The position numbers were made by a program, and so were the translations under genes. Positions 18,601 to 27,860 of a stretch of 64,000 bases of DNA are shown here, piece by piece. Below the pieces are notes generated by a model that worked only from the letters and a program-made list of their open reading frames with translations, had not been told where the DNA came from and did no database searches. Position 1 is the stretch's first letter. Every line of letters starts with the position of its first letter. This stretch comes from Cognatundibacterium luofuense (GTDB taxonomy: Bacteria; Pseudomonadota; Gammaproteobacteria; Burkholderiales; Burkholderiaceae_D). The DNA lies in NCBI RefSeq assembly GCF_018139685.1, contig NZ_JAGSPN010000007.1, positions 141,603 to 205,602 of the forward strand, written 5' to 3'.

Positions 18601-19268
18601 GCGAATTGCAGACAGTCTGTCAGAGATCGGTTTTGCCAGTGCTCGTAACGACGGGCGTGCGGCAGCATGGCACGGATTTTTTCTTCCAGCACATACACAC
18701 TGCCCCATACGCTTTGCACCCGCGCAAAATGATCAGCGCCGAGTGGATACACTTGCTGACGCCAGTAATCTTTACTCGCCTGTTCACGCCAGCCGGTTTC
18801 GTCAGCATTCAGCTCTTCATCAAACAAACTGCCACTGTCGAAAGCATGTTCGCGCAGCATGCGCTGACACCAGGCATCAATCGTGAATACTGCACTGTCA
18901 TCCATTGCTTCCGCCGCCATCGCCAGCCGGTAAGCAGCCTGTTCACGCGCGCTCTGGTCTGCATAATCCTCCAGCAAACCTGCCAGAAACGGATCGGATG
19001 CCTGTGCGTCACCACGAAACACTTGTGCAGCTTCGATCAGACGCGAACGAATACGGTCAGACAATTCGCGGGTCGCAGCGCGGGTGAAGGTCATGACCAG
19101 AATTTCAGCAGGCTGCAGTGGCCGGATAAACGCAGTTTCGCCACCGTGACCAAGCACCAGACGCAGATACAGTGCGGCAATCGTCCATGTTTTTCCGGTT
19201 CCGGCACTCGCCTCTATCAGTCGCGAACCATGCAGAGGAAAAACTGCCGCTTGTAAAATCTCACTCAT
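15654..19268 (-). CDS. recB: exodeoxyribonuclease V beta subunit (RecB)
   Basis: A 1204-aa UvrD-like SF1A helicase fused to the RecB-family nuclease. Walker A is EASAGTGKTWTIAALYLR; further motifs are DEFQDTSPDQY, GDPKQAIYGFRGAD, ITIHKSKGLEYPLVF and LLYVALTRPRHAMW. The C-terminal nuclease domain has GMLRGFMDLVVEHDGRYWVMDYKSN with the catalytic Asp and Lys, so it should be active. It overlaps recC by 8 nt and recD by 1 nt, consistent with a tightly coupled operon. Length is close to the E. coli subunit (1180 aa). Confidence 0.96.
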   Translation of the reverse strand: MSEILQAAVFPLHGSRLIEASAGTGKTWTIAALYLRLVLGHGGETAFIRPLQPAEILVMTFTRAATRELSDRIRSRLIEAAQVFRGDAQASDPFLAGLLEDYADQSAREQAAYRLAMAAEAMDDSAVFTIDAWCQRMLREHAFDSGSLFDEELNADETGWREQASKDYWRQQVYPLGADHFARVQSVWGSVYVLEEKIRAMLPHARRYEHWQNRSLTDCLQFADQEALKAATQIKSEWKTLLEELGSWYQDNCDALNGNKLRAASVEGFFTDVFDWLTDPQRALLSGKAIEYLDKWESSHLDTCWKKGKEGSLPRIADSIADLQKALTAIPTAKPVLYEHAAAGISHRMAMLKQQAREFGFADMLQRLRAALQGDNAAQLAARIRQQFPVALIDEFQDTSPDQYMIFDALYAIAENRSDTGVFLIGDPKQAIYGFRGADIRSYLTARSATAGRHYVLDTNFRSVAAVVDAVNHVFMLAENPESGQSGGAFCFRRGDDNPLPFEPVKAKGRAEKLVRGEAEIPGLQWMLPQNTELKEADFRRELVQQCAEQMVQLLNDAECGFRSDNAFRSLRPADMAVLVRNRYEAAEIRAALSQRGVASVYLSDKDSIFQTPQARDVLYWLQAVADPLAAGKARAALATRSACRHWDELQRYAEDDYAWEQQAEQLRQWQQIWRRQGVLAMIRQMIHGLSLGSRLLNEQDGERRLTDLLHLAELLQQASVQLEGEQALIRWLEEQIHDPGEADEHVLRLESDAELVQVITIHKSKGLEYPLVFLPFIAAGMRKSPDAKAAFYQLPEEGGQTRLDFAKSKESSLRLRLLKLEEDLRLLYVALTRPRHAMWLGMADVEDQFRYSGLAYLLGLYGDDQQASLTERLQAVTADCGAMQILPLPEQAEKTHWQPRSSPPPVYPASDYTARFEKDWAVVSYSSITRGLGESVRTPLPLLDKLAERDDSVPDASPVSQVWHAFPRGPVPGQFLHEQLEWLAGEGFHVTTQAWFADAVRARCERAGWAHRQEDVIVWLQQIAQTTVPYWEVPLAETGQCVPEMEFWFPADAFSVAELDSLSQQTVWPELARPALADSAVKGMLRGFMDLVVEHDGRYWVMDYKSNALGSNDDAYRESALQQAMLQHRYEVQGMLYLLALHRLLKLRLGEDYDPQQHLGGAVFYFLRGVANPGTAGCVQLAPDPVWMDQLEMMLSCANEEMV

Positions 19269-22200
19269 CCCGCTTCTCCTGTGCTGCCTCTTCCGTATCC
19301 AGCATATGTACTGCCACCTGCGATTCCGCCCAGATCAGCAATGGCTGATACAAGGCTTCGGCAATCTCTGTAAATTCATCCGCTTGCTGCATGCTGGCAA
19401 AATTCGGCCAGCAACGCGCCAGCGCCAGATCTTTATCCACCTCTCCCGGATTGAACGCATCGCCTTCATAGGCACTCTGCGCAGCACGTAAATCCTGATT
19501 TTTACGCAGCCATTCCATGGCGCTGCCGCTGGAAATACCAAGTGGACGTGTCATTCCCTGCATCCAGATTTGCAACAGCTTATTCAGTGACTGCTGCGCT
19601 TCGGCCTGTGGCAAGGATGGCATTTCCAGCCAGGCATCCCGTCCAACCATCAATTGCGTTAATGCTACTCCCTGTGCGCTTGCCAGCAATTGCCGTATCC
19701 ACGGTTGCCAGAGTTTTTCTGCGACCGCCAATGGTTTCTTCTTCTGTCCGTTGGTCAGTCTTGATGGCGTGAAATCCAGCAAGCGCCAGCCCTGCCCGTC
19801 TTCAACCAGACCACCGGACCAGTCTTCCACTGTGATTTGCCCGTTGCTGTAGCGCCATTGTTGTGTACCGCTGGCCTCACCGGCTTCCTGCATCAGGCGC
19901 TGCCAAGTGCGTAACACAGGCTCTGCTTCGCCAATCAGATTATCCGCGATCTGGTCGCCGGTATGTGACAGTGGCAATACGCCCTCACGCCGTATTGTAT
20001 CCAGCCGCTGTTGTAATTGCGTATTCAGATCTGAGGCGCTGATCTGATCACGCTCGGTTAAACGACTGATCAGGGCCCAGTTTTCCAGCCCGTCAATTGC
20101 AAACGGTTCATCATCCTGGCTTTGCACGCTGTCCTGATCGAAGCGGATTTGCAAACGCTGCGCCATAAACGCTTTCACCGGCTGGCGTAAAAATTCAGCC
20201 AGTTGACGGATACTCAGCTTTTGCCCGGCGTCAGGCGGCGTCAGGCTCAAAGGCGCTGCTATCGCCGACTCCGCATGCACGGCTGCCCATTCGCGTGCCC
20301 AGGTCAGGCTCGGAGATGTTTCAAAATAACGGCGACTGAAAGGCTGAAGGGGATGTTCGGTCAGCAAGCCATGCGCAGGCAATTGCCAGCATTGCGCAAT
20401 GTAATCGCGCAACTGTGATACCAGCACCGAAGGCGGTTGCCAGCTATTGTCGCGTATGCTGCGACCGGTCCAGCTGACATACAGTTTCTGACGCGCCGCC
20501 AGCAAGGCTTCCAGCATCAGATAACGGTCATCCTCACGTCGTGAACGGTCACCCGGACGCTGCATGCCGGGCATGCGCAGTAAATCAAAATCGGCTGACG
20601 GTGTACGGCGCGGATAATCGCCATCATTCATCCCCAGCAGACACACAACTTTGAATGGCACGGCGCGCATCGGCATCAGCGTACAGAAGGTCACGCCGCC
20701 GGACATAAAGCGCTGATTCAGATCCGGCTCATCCACCTGCGATAACCAGGCTTCTGCTGCTACGCTCAACTGTAAAGGCTGGTCAAACTGCGCCAGAGCG
20801 CAATCGTCCACCCAGCGCTGCAAGCCCTGCTCCGCCTGCAGCAAAGTCATTTTTTCCCGCTCGTCAGCGGCATCAAAAAACTGACTGACCAGCTCTCTGA
20901 ACACAGCTGCCCATTCCACCGGCGTATAAGCCTGCAGCAAGCGATGACTCCAGTGTTGCAACTGATGAAGCAATTCAGCCAGCGATCCGGACAGCACCGC
21001 ATCCAGTCCGGCGACTTCGCCGTAAGGTGCAATGCCGTCGAAACTGCTGCGGTCACCATTGGCGTAGCCTGTCAGCATGCGCTCCAGCCCGAACAGCCAG
21101 GAATTTTGCGCGCCGGCTGCGCCCAGTCCCAGACGCTGTCTGTGCGCATCATCCAGCCCCCAGCGTATGCCTGCACCTTCAATCCAGCGTGCCAGCAGCG
21201 GCAAATCATTTTCACGGATACGGAAACGCTGCGCTAAAGCAGGTACCTCAAGCAAATCACGAATCTGACTCTGACTGCAACGCTGATCCGGCAATTTCAG
21301 CAACCATTCGAGTGCAATCAGTAAAGGGTTTTGCTGACGCTCTTTGGTGTCCGCAATTTCATACGGAATATAACGGGTATCGTGACGCGGATACTGGCCG
21401 AATACAGCATGAATTGCCGGTATCCACTTTTGCAGATCCGGCACCATCACCACGATATCGCGTGGTCGCAGTGGTGCATCAGCCTCTTTCTGCGCCAGCC
21501 AGTTCAGACACTGATCATGCAGTACTTCTACTTCACGCTGCGCACTGTGCGCAACATGAAATTCCAGTGAGTGATCATCCTCCGCCAGCGGCAAACGCGC
21601 ATGTTCACCGACAGGCCGTAAGTCGCGGATCGCTGCCTGTATTTGCTGCAACAGCATGTCACCATCGCCATCACTGAATAAATCCAGACGCAGACTGTTA
21701 TATTGCTTGCGGGTTGCATCTGCATCATCAAAGCCATCCAGCATGCGGATAAAATCACGCCCCAGTTTGCCCCACGCCGCCAGCAAAGGATGCGCATGCG
21801 CGTGCAATTGTTCCGGCGGCAAAGCGTCCAGCGACACTGCCCGCGTTTTCTCGCGTGCGGCGCGGCGGCGTTCTGCGCGCAGCAATTCACGGCCTTCGAT
21901 AATATCGCCCCAGTAATACTGGCAAGGATTACTGACCGCAATCACGACCTGCGTATAACGCGCCATCGCACTCAGTGCTTCCATCGTTTGCTGTGGCATG
22001 GCCGACAAACCAAACACCACTACACGACGCGGCAAACCATGATGCATTGCCTGATCGGTTTGCAACGCACTGACAAAACGCTGATGAACATGCGAACGGC
22101 CCGAAGCACGCTGCTCCGCATCCACACTCTCCGTGACTGCACGCCACAACACCGGTTGCCAGCGCTGATCTTCCGGCACAACCGAGGGCTCGCCGGATGC

Positions 22201-22707
22201 GCGGCGCAACTGATCCAGGCCCGCCTCCCAGTCCTGCAGCCAGTCAGCACGAAACATCTGATAACCGTCGAATAAGTCCGCAATACGGGTGGCCAGCTGA
22301 TACACACGAATCTGCGTGCCATCCTGCAGATACTGACGCAACGGTTCGCATTCGGGCAACATAGTCACTTGCGGCAACATTTGCTGAATACGCCAGCCCA
22401 GCGCGGATTTATCCAGCGGCGAGCGTTTCGCGACTTGCTGATGCCCCAGCACTTGCCGGTAGGCATCCCACAAAAAACGGGCCGGCAACATGACTTTTGC
22501 CGAAGCACATACGCCCTGACGGCGCGCCATGGCAATCTTGAGCCACTCCGCCACACCGTTCGATTGCACGATCATGATTTCCGGTTCCAGCACACTCAGC
22601 GGGTTTTGCTGTATCCATTGCAATACCGCTTCACCAAGTTGTTCCAGCTGGTTGCCATGCAAAACAATCAGGCCGGGTTGTATGCTTGTCATTGTGCTTT
22701 TATCCAT
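19261..22707 (-). CDS. recC: exodeoxyribonuclease V gamma subunit (RecC)
   Basis: A 1148-aa RecC subunit, which recognises Chi and splits the strands for RecB and RecD. The N-terminus has the degenerate helicase fold with LEPEIMIVQSNGVAEWLK, followed by ASAKVMLPARFLWDAYR. Later landmarks are VVVFGLSAMPQQTMEAL, VVCLLGMNDGDYPRR and SADFDLLRMPGMQRPGDRSR. Initiation could be at the first Met (22707) or at MTSIQP five codons later. It heads recC-recB-recD; unlike in E. coli, no ptrA gene separates recC from recB. It is divergent from the DUF1186 gene. Confidence 0.95.
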   Translation of the reverse strand: MDKSTMTSIQPGLIVLHGNQLEQLGEAVLQWIQQNPLSVLEPEIMIVQSNGVAEWLKIAMARRQGVCASAKVMLPARFLWDAYRQVLGHQQVAKRSPLDKSALGWRIQQMLPQVTMLPECEPLRQYLQDGTQIRVYQLATRIADLFDGYQMFRADWLQDWEAGLDQLRRASGEPSVVPEDQRWQPVLWRAVTESVDAEQRASGRSHVHQRFVSALQTDQAMHHGLPRRVVVFGLSAMPQQTMEALSAMARYTQVVIAVSNPCQYYWGDIIEGRELLRAERRRAAREKTRAVSLDALPPEQLHAHAHPLLAAWGKLGRDFIRMLDGFDDADATRKQYNSLRLDLFSDGDGDMLLQQIQAAIRDLRPVGEHARLPLAEDDHSLEFHVAHSAQREVEVLHDQCLNWLAQKEADAPLRPRDIVVMVPDLQKWIPAIHAVFGQYPRHDTRYIPYEIADTKERQQNPLLIALEWLLKLPDQRCSQSQIRDLLEVPALAQRFRIRENDLPLLARWIEGAGIRWGLDDAHRQRLGLGAAGAQNSWLFGLERMLTGYANGDRSSFDGIAPYGEVAGLDAVLSGSLAELLHQLQHWSHRLLQAYTPVEWAAVFRELVSQFFDAADEREKMTLLQAEQGLQRWVDDCALAQFDQPLQLSVAAEAWLSQVDEPDLNQRFMSGGVTFCTLMPMRAVPFKVVCLLGMNDGDYPRRTPSADFDLLRMPGMQRPGDRSRREDDRYLMLEALLAARQKLYVSWTGRSIRDNSWQPPSVLVSQLRDYIAQCWQLPAHGLLTEHPLQPFSRRYFETSPSLTWAREWAAVHAESAIAAPLSLTPPDAGQKLSIRQLAEFLRQPVKAFMAQRLQIRFDQDSVQSQDDEPFAIDGLENWALISRLTERDQISASDLNTQLQQRLDTIRREGVLPLSHTGDQIADNLIGEAEPVLRTWQRLMQEAGEASGTQQWRYSNGQITVEDWSGGLVEDGQGWRLLDFTPSRLTNGQKKKPLAVAEKLWQPWIRQLLASAQGVALTQLMVGRDAWLEMPSLPQAEAQQSLNKLLQIWMQGMTRPLGISSGSAMEWLRKNQDLRAAQSAYEGDAFNPGEVDKDLALARCWPNFASMQQADEFTEIAEALYQPLLIWAESQVAVHMLDTEEAAQEKRDE

Positions 22708-22915
22708 TCAGCTAAGCTGCATTCCGGCAATCAGTAAAGCTGTCTTTCACTGCCTGCTGCCGGACTGCATCGTCTATTTACAAATTGACACAAAATATAC
22801 CCGATGCGACCTGCTTACACCAGCCTGCACATCGCCTATCCTGCTGCCAGACCATCACCAGCTGACGCAAGCGCGTAGTAAAACTCCATCACAAACTGTT
22901 ATACTGCCGCATTAA

Positions 22916-22941
22916 CGCGGGCGACTCTGGTCGCCCGTTCG
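22916..22941. other. hairpin in the leader of the DUF1186 gene
   Basis: GCGGGCGAC pairs with GTCGCCCG around a TCTG loop, about 20 nt before the ATG of the DUF1186/SEC-C gene. It is not followed by a T-run, so it is not a standard terminator. It might affect translation. Confidence 0.4.
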
Positions 22942-22961
22942 CATTTACCGGAATCTCAGAC

Positions 22962-23861
22962 ATGACATCTACCTCCATCTGGCCTGCACTGGCCGAGCAA
23001 CTCCGCTTTCAGACTGCCCCTTTCCCTGCGGAAGCGATTCAGGCTGTCACAGCGCAAAAAGAGTCTGTGATTCCGGAACTGATTCAGGTATTGCACGACA
23101 CTGCAAAAGACCCGTCTGCCGCGCTGGATGGCAATTACATGCTGCATTTGTATGCAATGCATTTGCTCGCTGCGTGGCGAGTGACCGATGCGTATGAAGC
23201 CATGATGGCAATCGGCGCATTTGGCGATGAGCAGCTGGAACAGATCATGGGTGATGTGATCACAGAAACCTATGGCCGCTGTCTGGCTTCGGTGTGCGAT
23301 GGCAATACTGCGCCGCTGCAAGCGATGTTTGAAAACAATGCCATTTCGGTCTGGTCCCGCACGGCAGCCTTGCTCGCATGGCAGGTCCGCGTTATCTGCG
23401 GCGACAACGACCGCGCAGCTTTACTGCAATTCCTGCAGGAACAGGGCGAAAAGCTGGCGAATCAGCGCCGCCACGAAAGCGAAGGCGATGCGATTCTGCT
23501 GGAAACCATCGTTGATGTCGCCACAGCCCTGTGCGCGCATGAAATGCTGGATCAGATCAACAGCTGGTTTGATGAAAACCTGCTGGACCCGCAACTGAGC
23601 GACCGCGACTGGCTGAATGAACACATCCACGCCGATTTTCAGGCCAGCCGCCTGCTGGAATTACAGCACGGCAAGAGCTATATCAGCGATGTTGAAAAAG
23701 AAATGGGCTGGTGGCCTGTGTTTCAGGAACCGGAAAAACAAACCTTCCGTAAAACCTACACGCAACACACAATACGCAAAGAAGCCAAAATCGGACGCAA
23801 TGATCCATGTCCATGCGGCAGCGGCAAAAAATACAAAAAGTGCCACGGCATCGACGTTTAA
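22962..23861 (+). CDS. DUF1186 family protein with C-terminal SEC-C zinc-binding motif
   Basis: A 299-aa, mostly helical protein. The first 230 residues match DUF1186 (for example [21 protein letters not shown] and the helix with [17 protein letters not shown]). The last 25 residues are a SEC-C motif, [20 protein letters not shown], which binds zinc through its Cys/His residues as at the SecA C-terminus. The function of DUF1186 is unknown. A helical-repeat scaffold that engages the ribosome or SecB-like partners through SEC-C is an inference. A second SEC-C protein is at 41129-41818. Confidence 0.85.
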   Translation: MTSTSIWPALAEQLRFQTAPFPAEAIQAVTAQKESVIPELIQVLHDTAKDPSAALDGNYMLHLYAMHLLAAWRVTDAYEAMMAIGAFGDEQLEQIMGDVITETYGRCLASVCDGNTAPLQAMFENNAISVWSRTAALLAWQVRVICGDNDRAALLQFLQEQGEKLANQRRHESEGDAILLETIVDVATALCAHEMLDQINSWFDENLLDPQLSDRDWLNEHIHADFQASRLLELQHGKSYISDVEKEMGWWPVFQEPEKQTFRKTYTQHTIRKEAKIGRNDPCPCGSGKKYKKCHGIDV

Positions 23862-24448
23862 TACCGCAACGCATTTCCGCTGATAAGCTGGAAGTGAAAA
23901 ACAACGGATATCAGGAAACAAAACTGATATCCGTTTTTGTTTCAGGATGCAGATAACAACTCTTCGCCACAATCCAGTCACATTCCCATCTTAATTAAAC
24001 AATTCAGGAATCTGCGATTCCTGAATTACGGTAAACAGCAAGCACTTAGACGTTTTTCTCAGATCACACAGGCTATTGTGGTTATCCCCAATTCATAATG
24101 CGGCACAGCGATGGCATGATGCGCTCGCATCATGCTGTTTCTGCTCTCTGCGTAAATCGACTTCATCTGCGTGCGCAGCCTGCAAAGCCAACGGACAACC
24201 GGTCGCAGCGATCACGCTGCAAGCCTGGTTATCCAGCCAAATGCAAGCCCCCACCGGGCAACAATCTGATCGGACCACAAGTCTGAACTGAATTTTCCGT
24301 GACATCCGGTTAACGCAGGATGGCATGGCTCCTGTTTTATTTTTTGTGATCGCACATCCCGCGAGGGCGGCGCTCATCCCGAAATAAGTAAGCCACAACA
24401 ATGACACAGGCAGACGCAGGATGATCTGCTTACTAAGGAGAACTATTG
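23862..24448. other. 587-nt intergenic region upstream of the dicarboxylate symporter
   Basis: After the terminator at 23903-23940 no gene is supported. A near-perfect hairpin lies at 24114-24135 (GCATGATGCG / CGCATCATGC), extendable by flanking ACAGC/GCTGT, and could be an operator or mRNA structure for the symporter gene. I looked for a sigma-54 promoter, common for dctA genes, and found no good match. Confidence 0.6.
23903..23940 (+). terminator. intrinsic terminator after the DUF1186 gene
   Basis: AACGGATATCAG pairs with CTGATATCCGTT around GAAACAAAA, followed by TTTTTG. Confidence 0.88.
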
Positions 24449-25729
24449 ATGAAGAAAAAATCCAATACGCTGATGATTTTCATCGCGATGATCGCCGGTA
24501 TCGGCGTCGGCTATGCCTGCCATGAAACCTGGGCTGGCACCAAATTCGCGACGGAACTCTCCGGCTACTTCTCTATCCTGACAGACATCTTCCTGCGACT
24601 GATCAAAATGATCATCGCGCTGCTGGTGTTCTCCACGCTGTCGGTTGGTATTGCCAACCTCGGCGACACCAAAACCGTAGGCCGTATCGGTGTTAAATCC
24701 ATGGGCTGGTTCGTGATTGCATCGCTGGCATCGCTGTCTATCGGTATGCTGTTGTCGAATGCCCTGCAACTCGGCACCAATCTGGGTCTGCCGCTGCCGG
24801 ATGTGCACGCTGCCACCAACCTGAAAACCAGCGCATTTAATCTGAAAGATTTCGTCAGCCATCTGTTCCCGAAATCGCCGATTGAAGCGATGGCCAACAA
24901 TGAAATCCTGCAAATTGTCGTGTTCTCCCTGTTCTTCGGTTCTGCACTGGCAGCGCTGGGCGAATCCGGTAAAAAACTGACGGCGGTGATTGATGAACTG
25001 GCGCACGTGATGCTGAAAATCACCGGTTCCATCATGACACTCGCACCAGTAGCTGTATTTGCTGCAATGGCTTCCGTCATCACAACACAGGGTCTGGGCG
25101 TACTGGTGACTTTCGCTAAATTCATGGCCGGTTTCTACTTCGGTCTGGCGATTCTGTGGACACTGCTGATTGCTGCGGGCTTCGTTTTCATCGGCAAATC
25201 CATCTTCCGTCTGATGGCACTGATCCGCGAACCATTCCTGCTGGCGTTCTCTACTGCAAGTTCTGAAGCTGCTTACCCGAAAATTCTGGATGCACTGGAT
25301 AAATTCGGCGTACAACGCAAAATCTCCAGCTTCGTTCTGCCTATGGGTTACTCCTTCAATCTGGATGGCTCGATGATGTACTGCACATTCGCGGTACTGT
25401 TCATTGCACAGGCTTACGGTATCGAACTGTCGGTCAGCACACAAATCACCATGCTGCTGTTGCTGATGGTCACCTCCAAGGGTATGGCCGGTGTGCCACG
25501 CGCTTCGCTGGTCGTGATCGCCGCTACACTGAACCAGTTCAACATTCCGGAAGCAGGCTTGCTGCTGATCATGGGTGTGGACCAGTTCCTGGATATGGGC
25601 CGCTCCGCAACCAACGCAGTTGGTAACTCGATTGCCGCGGCGGTGATTGCGAAATGGGAAAACGGTATCGACCCGAACGTCAATGTCGCCAATATTGAAA
25701 ACGCGAAATCCGGCAAAAAAGTCGCCTGA
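24449..25729 (+). CDS. dicarboxylate/amino acid:cation symporter (DAACS family)
   Basis: A 426-aa sodium- or proton-coupled transporter of the DctA/GltP family. Eight membrane segments and two re-entrant hairpins are expected. The HP1 motif is seen as FSTASSEAAYPKILDAL and the TM7 substrate/cation motif as MGYSFNLDGSMMY, followed by the HP2 region VTSKGMAGVPRA and TM8 with FLDMGRSATNAVGNSIAA. The ATG at 24449 follows AAGGAG at 8 nt; the TTG one codon earlier is less likely. Likely substrates are C4-dicarboxylates or glutamate/aspartate, which sequence alone cannot separate. Monocistronic with its own terminator. Confidence 0.9.
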   Translation: MKKKSNTLMIFIAMIAGIGVGYACHETWAGTKFATELSGYFSILTDIFLRLIKMIIALLVFSTLSVGIANLGDTKTVGRIGVKSMGWFVIASLASLSIGMLLSNALQLGTNLGLPLPDVHAATNLKTSAFNLKDFVSHLFPKSPIEAMANNEILQIVVFSLFFGSALAALGESGKKLTAVIDELAHVMLKITGSIMTLAPVAVFAAMASVITTQGLGVLVTFAKFMAGFYFGLAILWTLLIAAGFVFIGKSIFRLMALIREPFLLAFSTASSEAAYPKILDALDKFGVQRKISSFVLPMGYSFNLDGSMMYCTFAVLFIAQAYGIELSVSTQITMLLLLMVTSKGMAGVPRASLVVIAATLNQFNIPEAGLLLIMGVDQFLDMGRSATNAVGNSIAAAVIAKWENGIDPNVNVANIENAKSGKKVA

Positions 25730-25776
25730 TTTCAACACCCCCTGCCTGCCGTTTCGCTCCTGAGGCGGCAACAGAC

Positions 25777-25811
25777 AACGCCCCGGTTTTCTCTGAAAAC
25801 CGGGGCGTTTT
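25777..25811 (+). terminator. intrinsic terminator of the symporter gene
   Basis: AACGCCCCGGTTTTC pairs with GAAAACCGGGGCGTT around TCT, followed by TTGTTTT. Confidence 0.92.
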
Positions 25812-25853
25812 GTTTTGATGCTGACGTCTCACATCTCAGCCAGACAACACTGG

Positions 25854-27341
25854 TCAGGCTGGGGGCAATGACCAGACAGCTGTCGTCTGCTGCTGAGCTG
25901 AATTCACATTGGTGGTGACGATACACGCTGTGCCGTGGGTTCCATCCGTTCCGAGTGACATCACCACATCGGTGAACAGTGCCGGATACGCGAGGATGTA
26001 CATCAGCGGAACATAAATCACGCTCAGGTTTTCCTGGTCGTTATAAATCACACTGTTCGCAGTTTGTATCGTCAGACAGTCGCCGTTTGCATTCGTCAGC
26101 GGCAAACCGCCGAATGCGACCAGCGGTACAGGATTGAATGGCGTAAACCCTGCGACCTGCGTTTTTCCGATCACACCTTCCAGCTTCACCAGTGCGTTAG
26201 TGTGCTTATCGTAGCTACGGGTCAGTGCCAGCTTCACACCAAATTCCGGTATTGTCAGCTCGCCATCTTTGTAGGTCATTTTTTTATGATCAAAGTAACA
26301 GCCTTGCGAATGCACACCGTCGAAAGACCAGCTGATCAGCACCATATAGCAATCGGCCTCAAAACCCGGAAGTAAGGTGGAATACTGCGCCTGAATCGAT
26401 ACAAAACCCGCTGGCGTGCAGTGATCCGGACCGTTTGCATAGGTCAGCGGATAATAACCACTGAAATTCACCAGATCGATATCCGGCGCCCCGAAAATAT
26501 TCGGCGTGATCGTTGGGGCATCCGGAATGGTCAGTAAGGAGCGCACCGGGTTTGCGCCACCGTCACACATATCATTACACGCAAAGCCTTTATTGCCCGA
26601 CGTACCCATAATCAGATGCACGTAACTTTCCTGTTGGGGAAACAGGAAATAGTACATATTCAGGTTATAAACATAAGCTGGCACGGGTGCTAACGCGCCG
26701 TTATTCGTACCGAAATCGTAACGCAACTGATAATTCGCGCTGATTTCCAGAACTTCGACAGGCGTACTGGTTGGCGCGGACGCATAGAATTTTCCGGCGA
26801 ACAGCGGCGCTTGAATCGGATTGTTATAGGTCTGACCAGTCACATTCACTGCAACGCAGCCCGGCAGGGTAATCGTCCCAGTGCAAGTTGCGACAGGGCC
26901 GTAAGTATCGGCGTTACGCACAAAACTCAGTTCGAACTTCGTGCCGTTACTGGTTAATTGCATCAGCGTATTTCCGTCAAATTCTGCGCTGAAGGCGAAC
27001 CGGCTTGCCTGCTTTCCATCCAGCGATAAAATCAGCGTGAGATCCAGATACGGCTCACTCAGTGCCGGTGTCACCACCATATTGGCATCAATCGCAAAGA
27101 AAGCGCCCGTTGCAACTGAATCTGAACCAGCATCCACACCAGATCCGCTCAGCGGATAATAGCCATTCCACTGCATCAGCGCTTCGCGCGCTTTCTTACC
27201 CTGTGCGGTGTTATTGGGCGGCGATACACCGGGCACGCTCAGCGTCTGCAACAGCTGTTGATAATAATCCAGCGATTCTGCCGATGCCTTCACGTGGCGC
27301 GCTGCATGCATCATGCTGACTACCTGTGGTTCCTGACTCAT
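25854..27341 (-). CDS. unrecognised 495-aa protein made of two related halves
   Basis: I do not recognise this protein. The start at 27341 (MSQEPQVV) follows GGAG with 6-nt spacing; an upstream in-frame extension would put a hydrophobic stretch in front but lacks such a site. After a roughly 55-residue helical N-terminus come two similar blocks. One begins WNGYYPLSG (about residue 57), the other FSGYYPLTYANG (about residue 292). Both then show a FxxIxAxx segment, a strand with LILSLDG or LISWSFDG, an F(D/K)xxxLxL/F strand, and near the end MGTSGNKGFAC or LGTDGTHGTAC. The protein is rich in beta strands and aromatic residues and has no signal peptide at this start. Upstream on the same strand lie repeat R3 and the DUF4231 gene. 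Confidence 0.8.
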   Translation of the reverse strand: MSQEPQVVSMMHAARHVKASAESLDYYQQLLQTLSVPGVSPPNNTAQGKKAREALMQWNGYYPLSGSGVDAGSDSVATGAFFAIDANMVVTPALSEPYLDLTLILSLDGKQASRFAFSAEFDGNTLMQLTSNGTKFELSFVRNADTYGPVATCTGTITLPGCVAVNVTGQTYNNPIQAPLFAGKFYASAPTSTPVEVLEISANYQLRYDFGTNNGALAPVPAYVYNLNMYYFLFPQQESYVHLIMGTSGNKGFACNDMCDGGANPVRSLLTIPDAPTITPNIFGAPDIDLVNFSGYYPLTYANGPDHCTPAGFVSIQAQYSTLLPGFEADCYMVLISWSFDGVHSQGCYFDHKKMTYKDGELTIPEFGVKLALTRSYDKHTNALVKLEGVIGKTQVAGFTPFNPVPLVAFGGLPLTNANGDCLTIQTANSVIYNDQENLSVIYVPLMYILAYPALFTDVVMSLGTDGTHGTACIVTTNVNSAQQQTTAVWSLPPA

Positions 27342-27662
27342 ACCGTTCTCCAGAAATAAGTGCCGAAAGATGGCCGTCAAACAAACGGCCAGACAAAAAC
27401 TGAACGCCACACCGGCAAACCGGTACAGCGCCAGCGCACTATTGCAAAGAGCATGCCGATAACATCAGCACCCCGTTCAACGCTTATCAGGCAAGGCATC
27501 AATACCTTCAGCAGCAGATCAAACAACAGCACGGTTTCAGCAAATCAGGTACTTCCGGAAACGCCTTACACGTAAGCACTTAATTTGACACCACCCGACA
27601 CGTTAACAAGTCGGCCTGCCCGTTTCGCGTCTGCAGACTGCCTGCGGGCAGCAAAAATGTGT

Positions 27663-27747
27663 CAAATGCGGTGTTCAGCACAGCGATCCGGCGGTCGTCG
27701 GCAGAAAGTCCGGGCCTCCGTAAAACACAAATGCGGATAACTGCACA
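27663..27747 (-). repeat. dispersed 85-nt intergenic repeat, copy R3
   Basis: Minus orientation relative to R1, and nearly the consensus. On the plus strand it starts CAAATGCGGTGTTCAGCACA and ends CAAATGCGGATAACTGCACA, again 65 nt apart, with the core intact. This is the only full copy not between convergent genes: both neighbours are on the minus strand. Confidence 0.9.
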
Positions 27748-27788
27748 ACCAGCACGATCTTCGACCACAAACCAGCGACCAAAACAAA

Positions 27789-27815
27789 ACGCGGGCAATT
27801 GCCCGCGTCCCGCGT
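27789..27815 (-). terminator. probable terminator of the DUF4231 gene
   Basis: The palindrome ACGCGGGCAATTGCCCGCGT (27789-27808), read on the minus strand, is followed by TTTGTTTT. It lies about 50 nt after the stop codon of the DUF4231 gene. Confidence 0.7.
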
Positions 27816-27860
27816 TTTTGTTACCACATCACTGAACCAGCCTCATTCAGTGTCCTTAAG

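Larger units (their letters stand above)
27342..27860. other. 519-nt intergenic region with repeat R3 and a hairpin
   Basis: It contains copy R3 (27663-27747) and a perfect 20-bp palindrome (27789-27808). The rest has no supportable ORF. Confidence 0.75.

Noticed and set aside
23941-24448. Sigma-54 promoter for the dicarboxylate symporter gene
   Set aside because: The best candidate (TGGCATGGCTCCTGTT) lacks the TTGC -12 element.
24443-25771. 442-codon antisense ORF opposite the dicarboxylate symporter
   Set aside because: It is rich in Gln, Arg and Asp with no family signature. The sense strand encodes an intact transporter with a ribosome-binding site.
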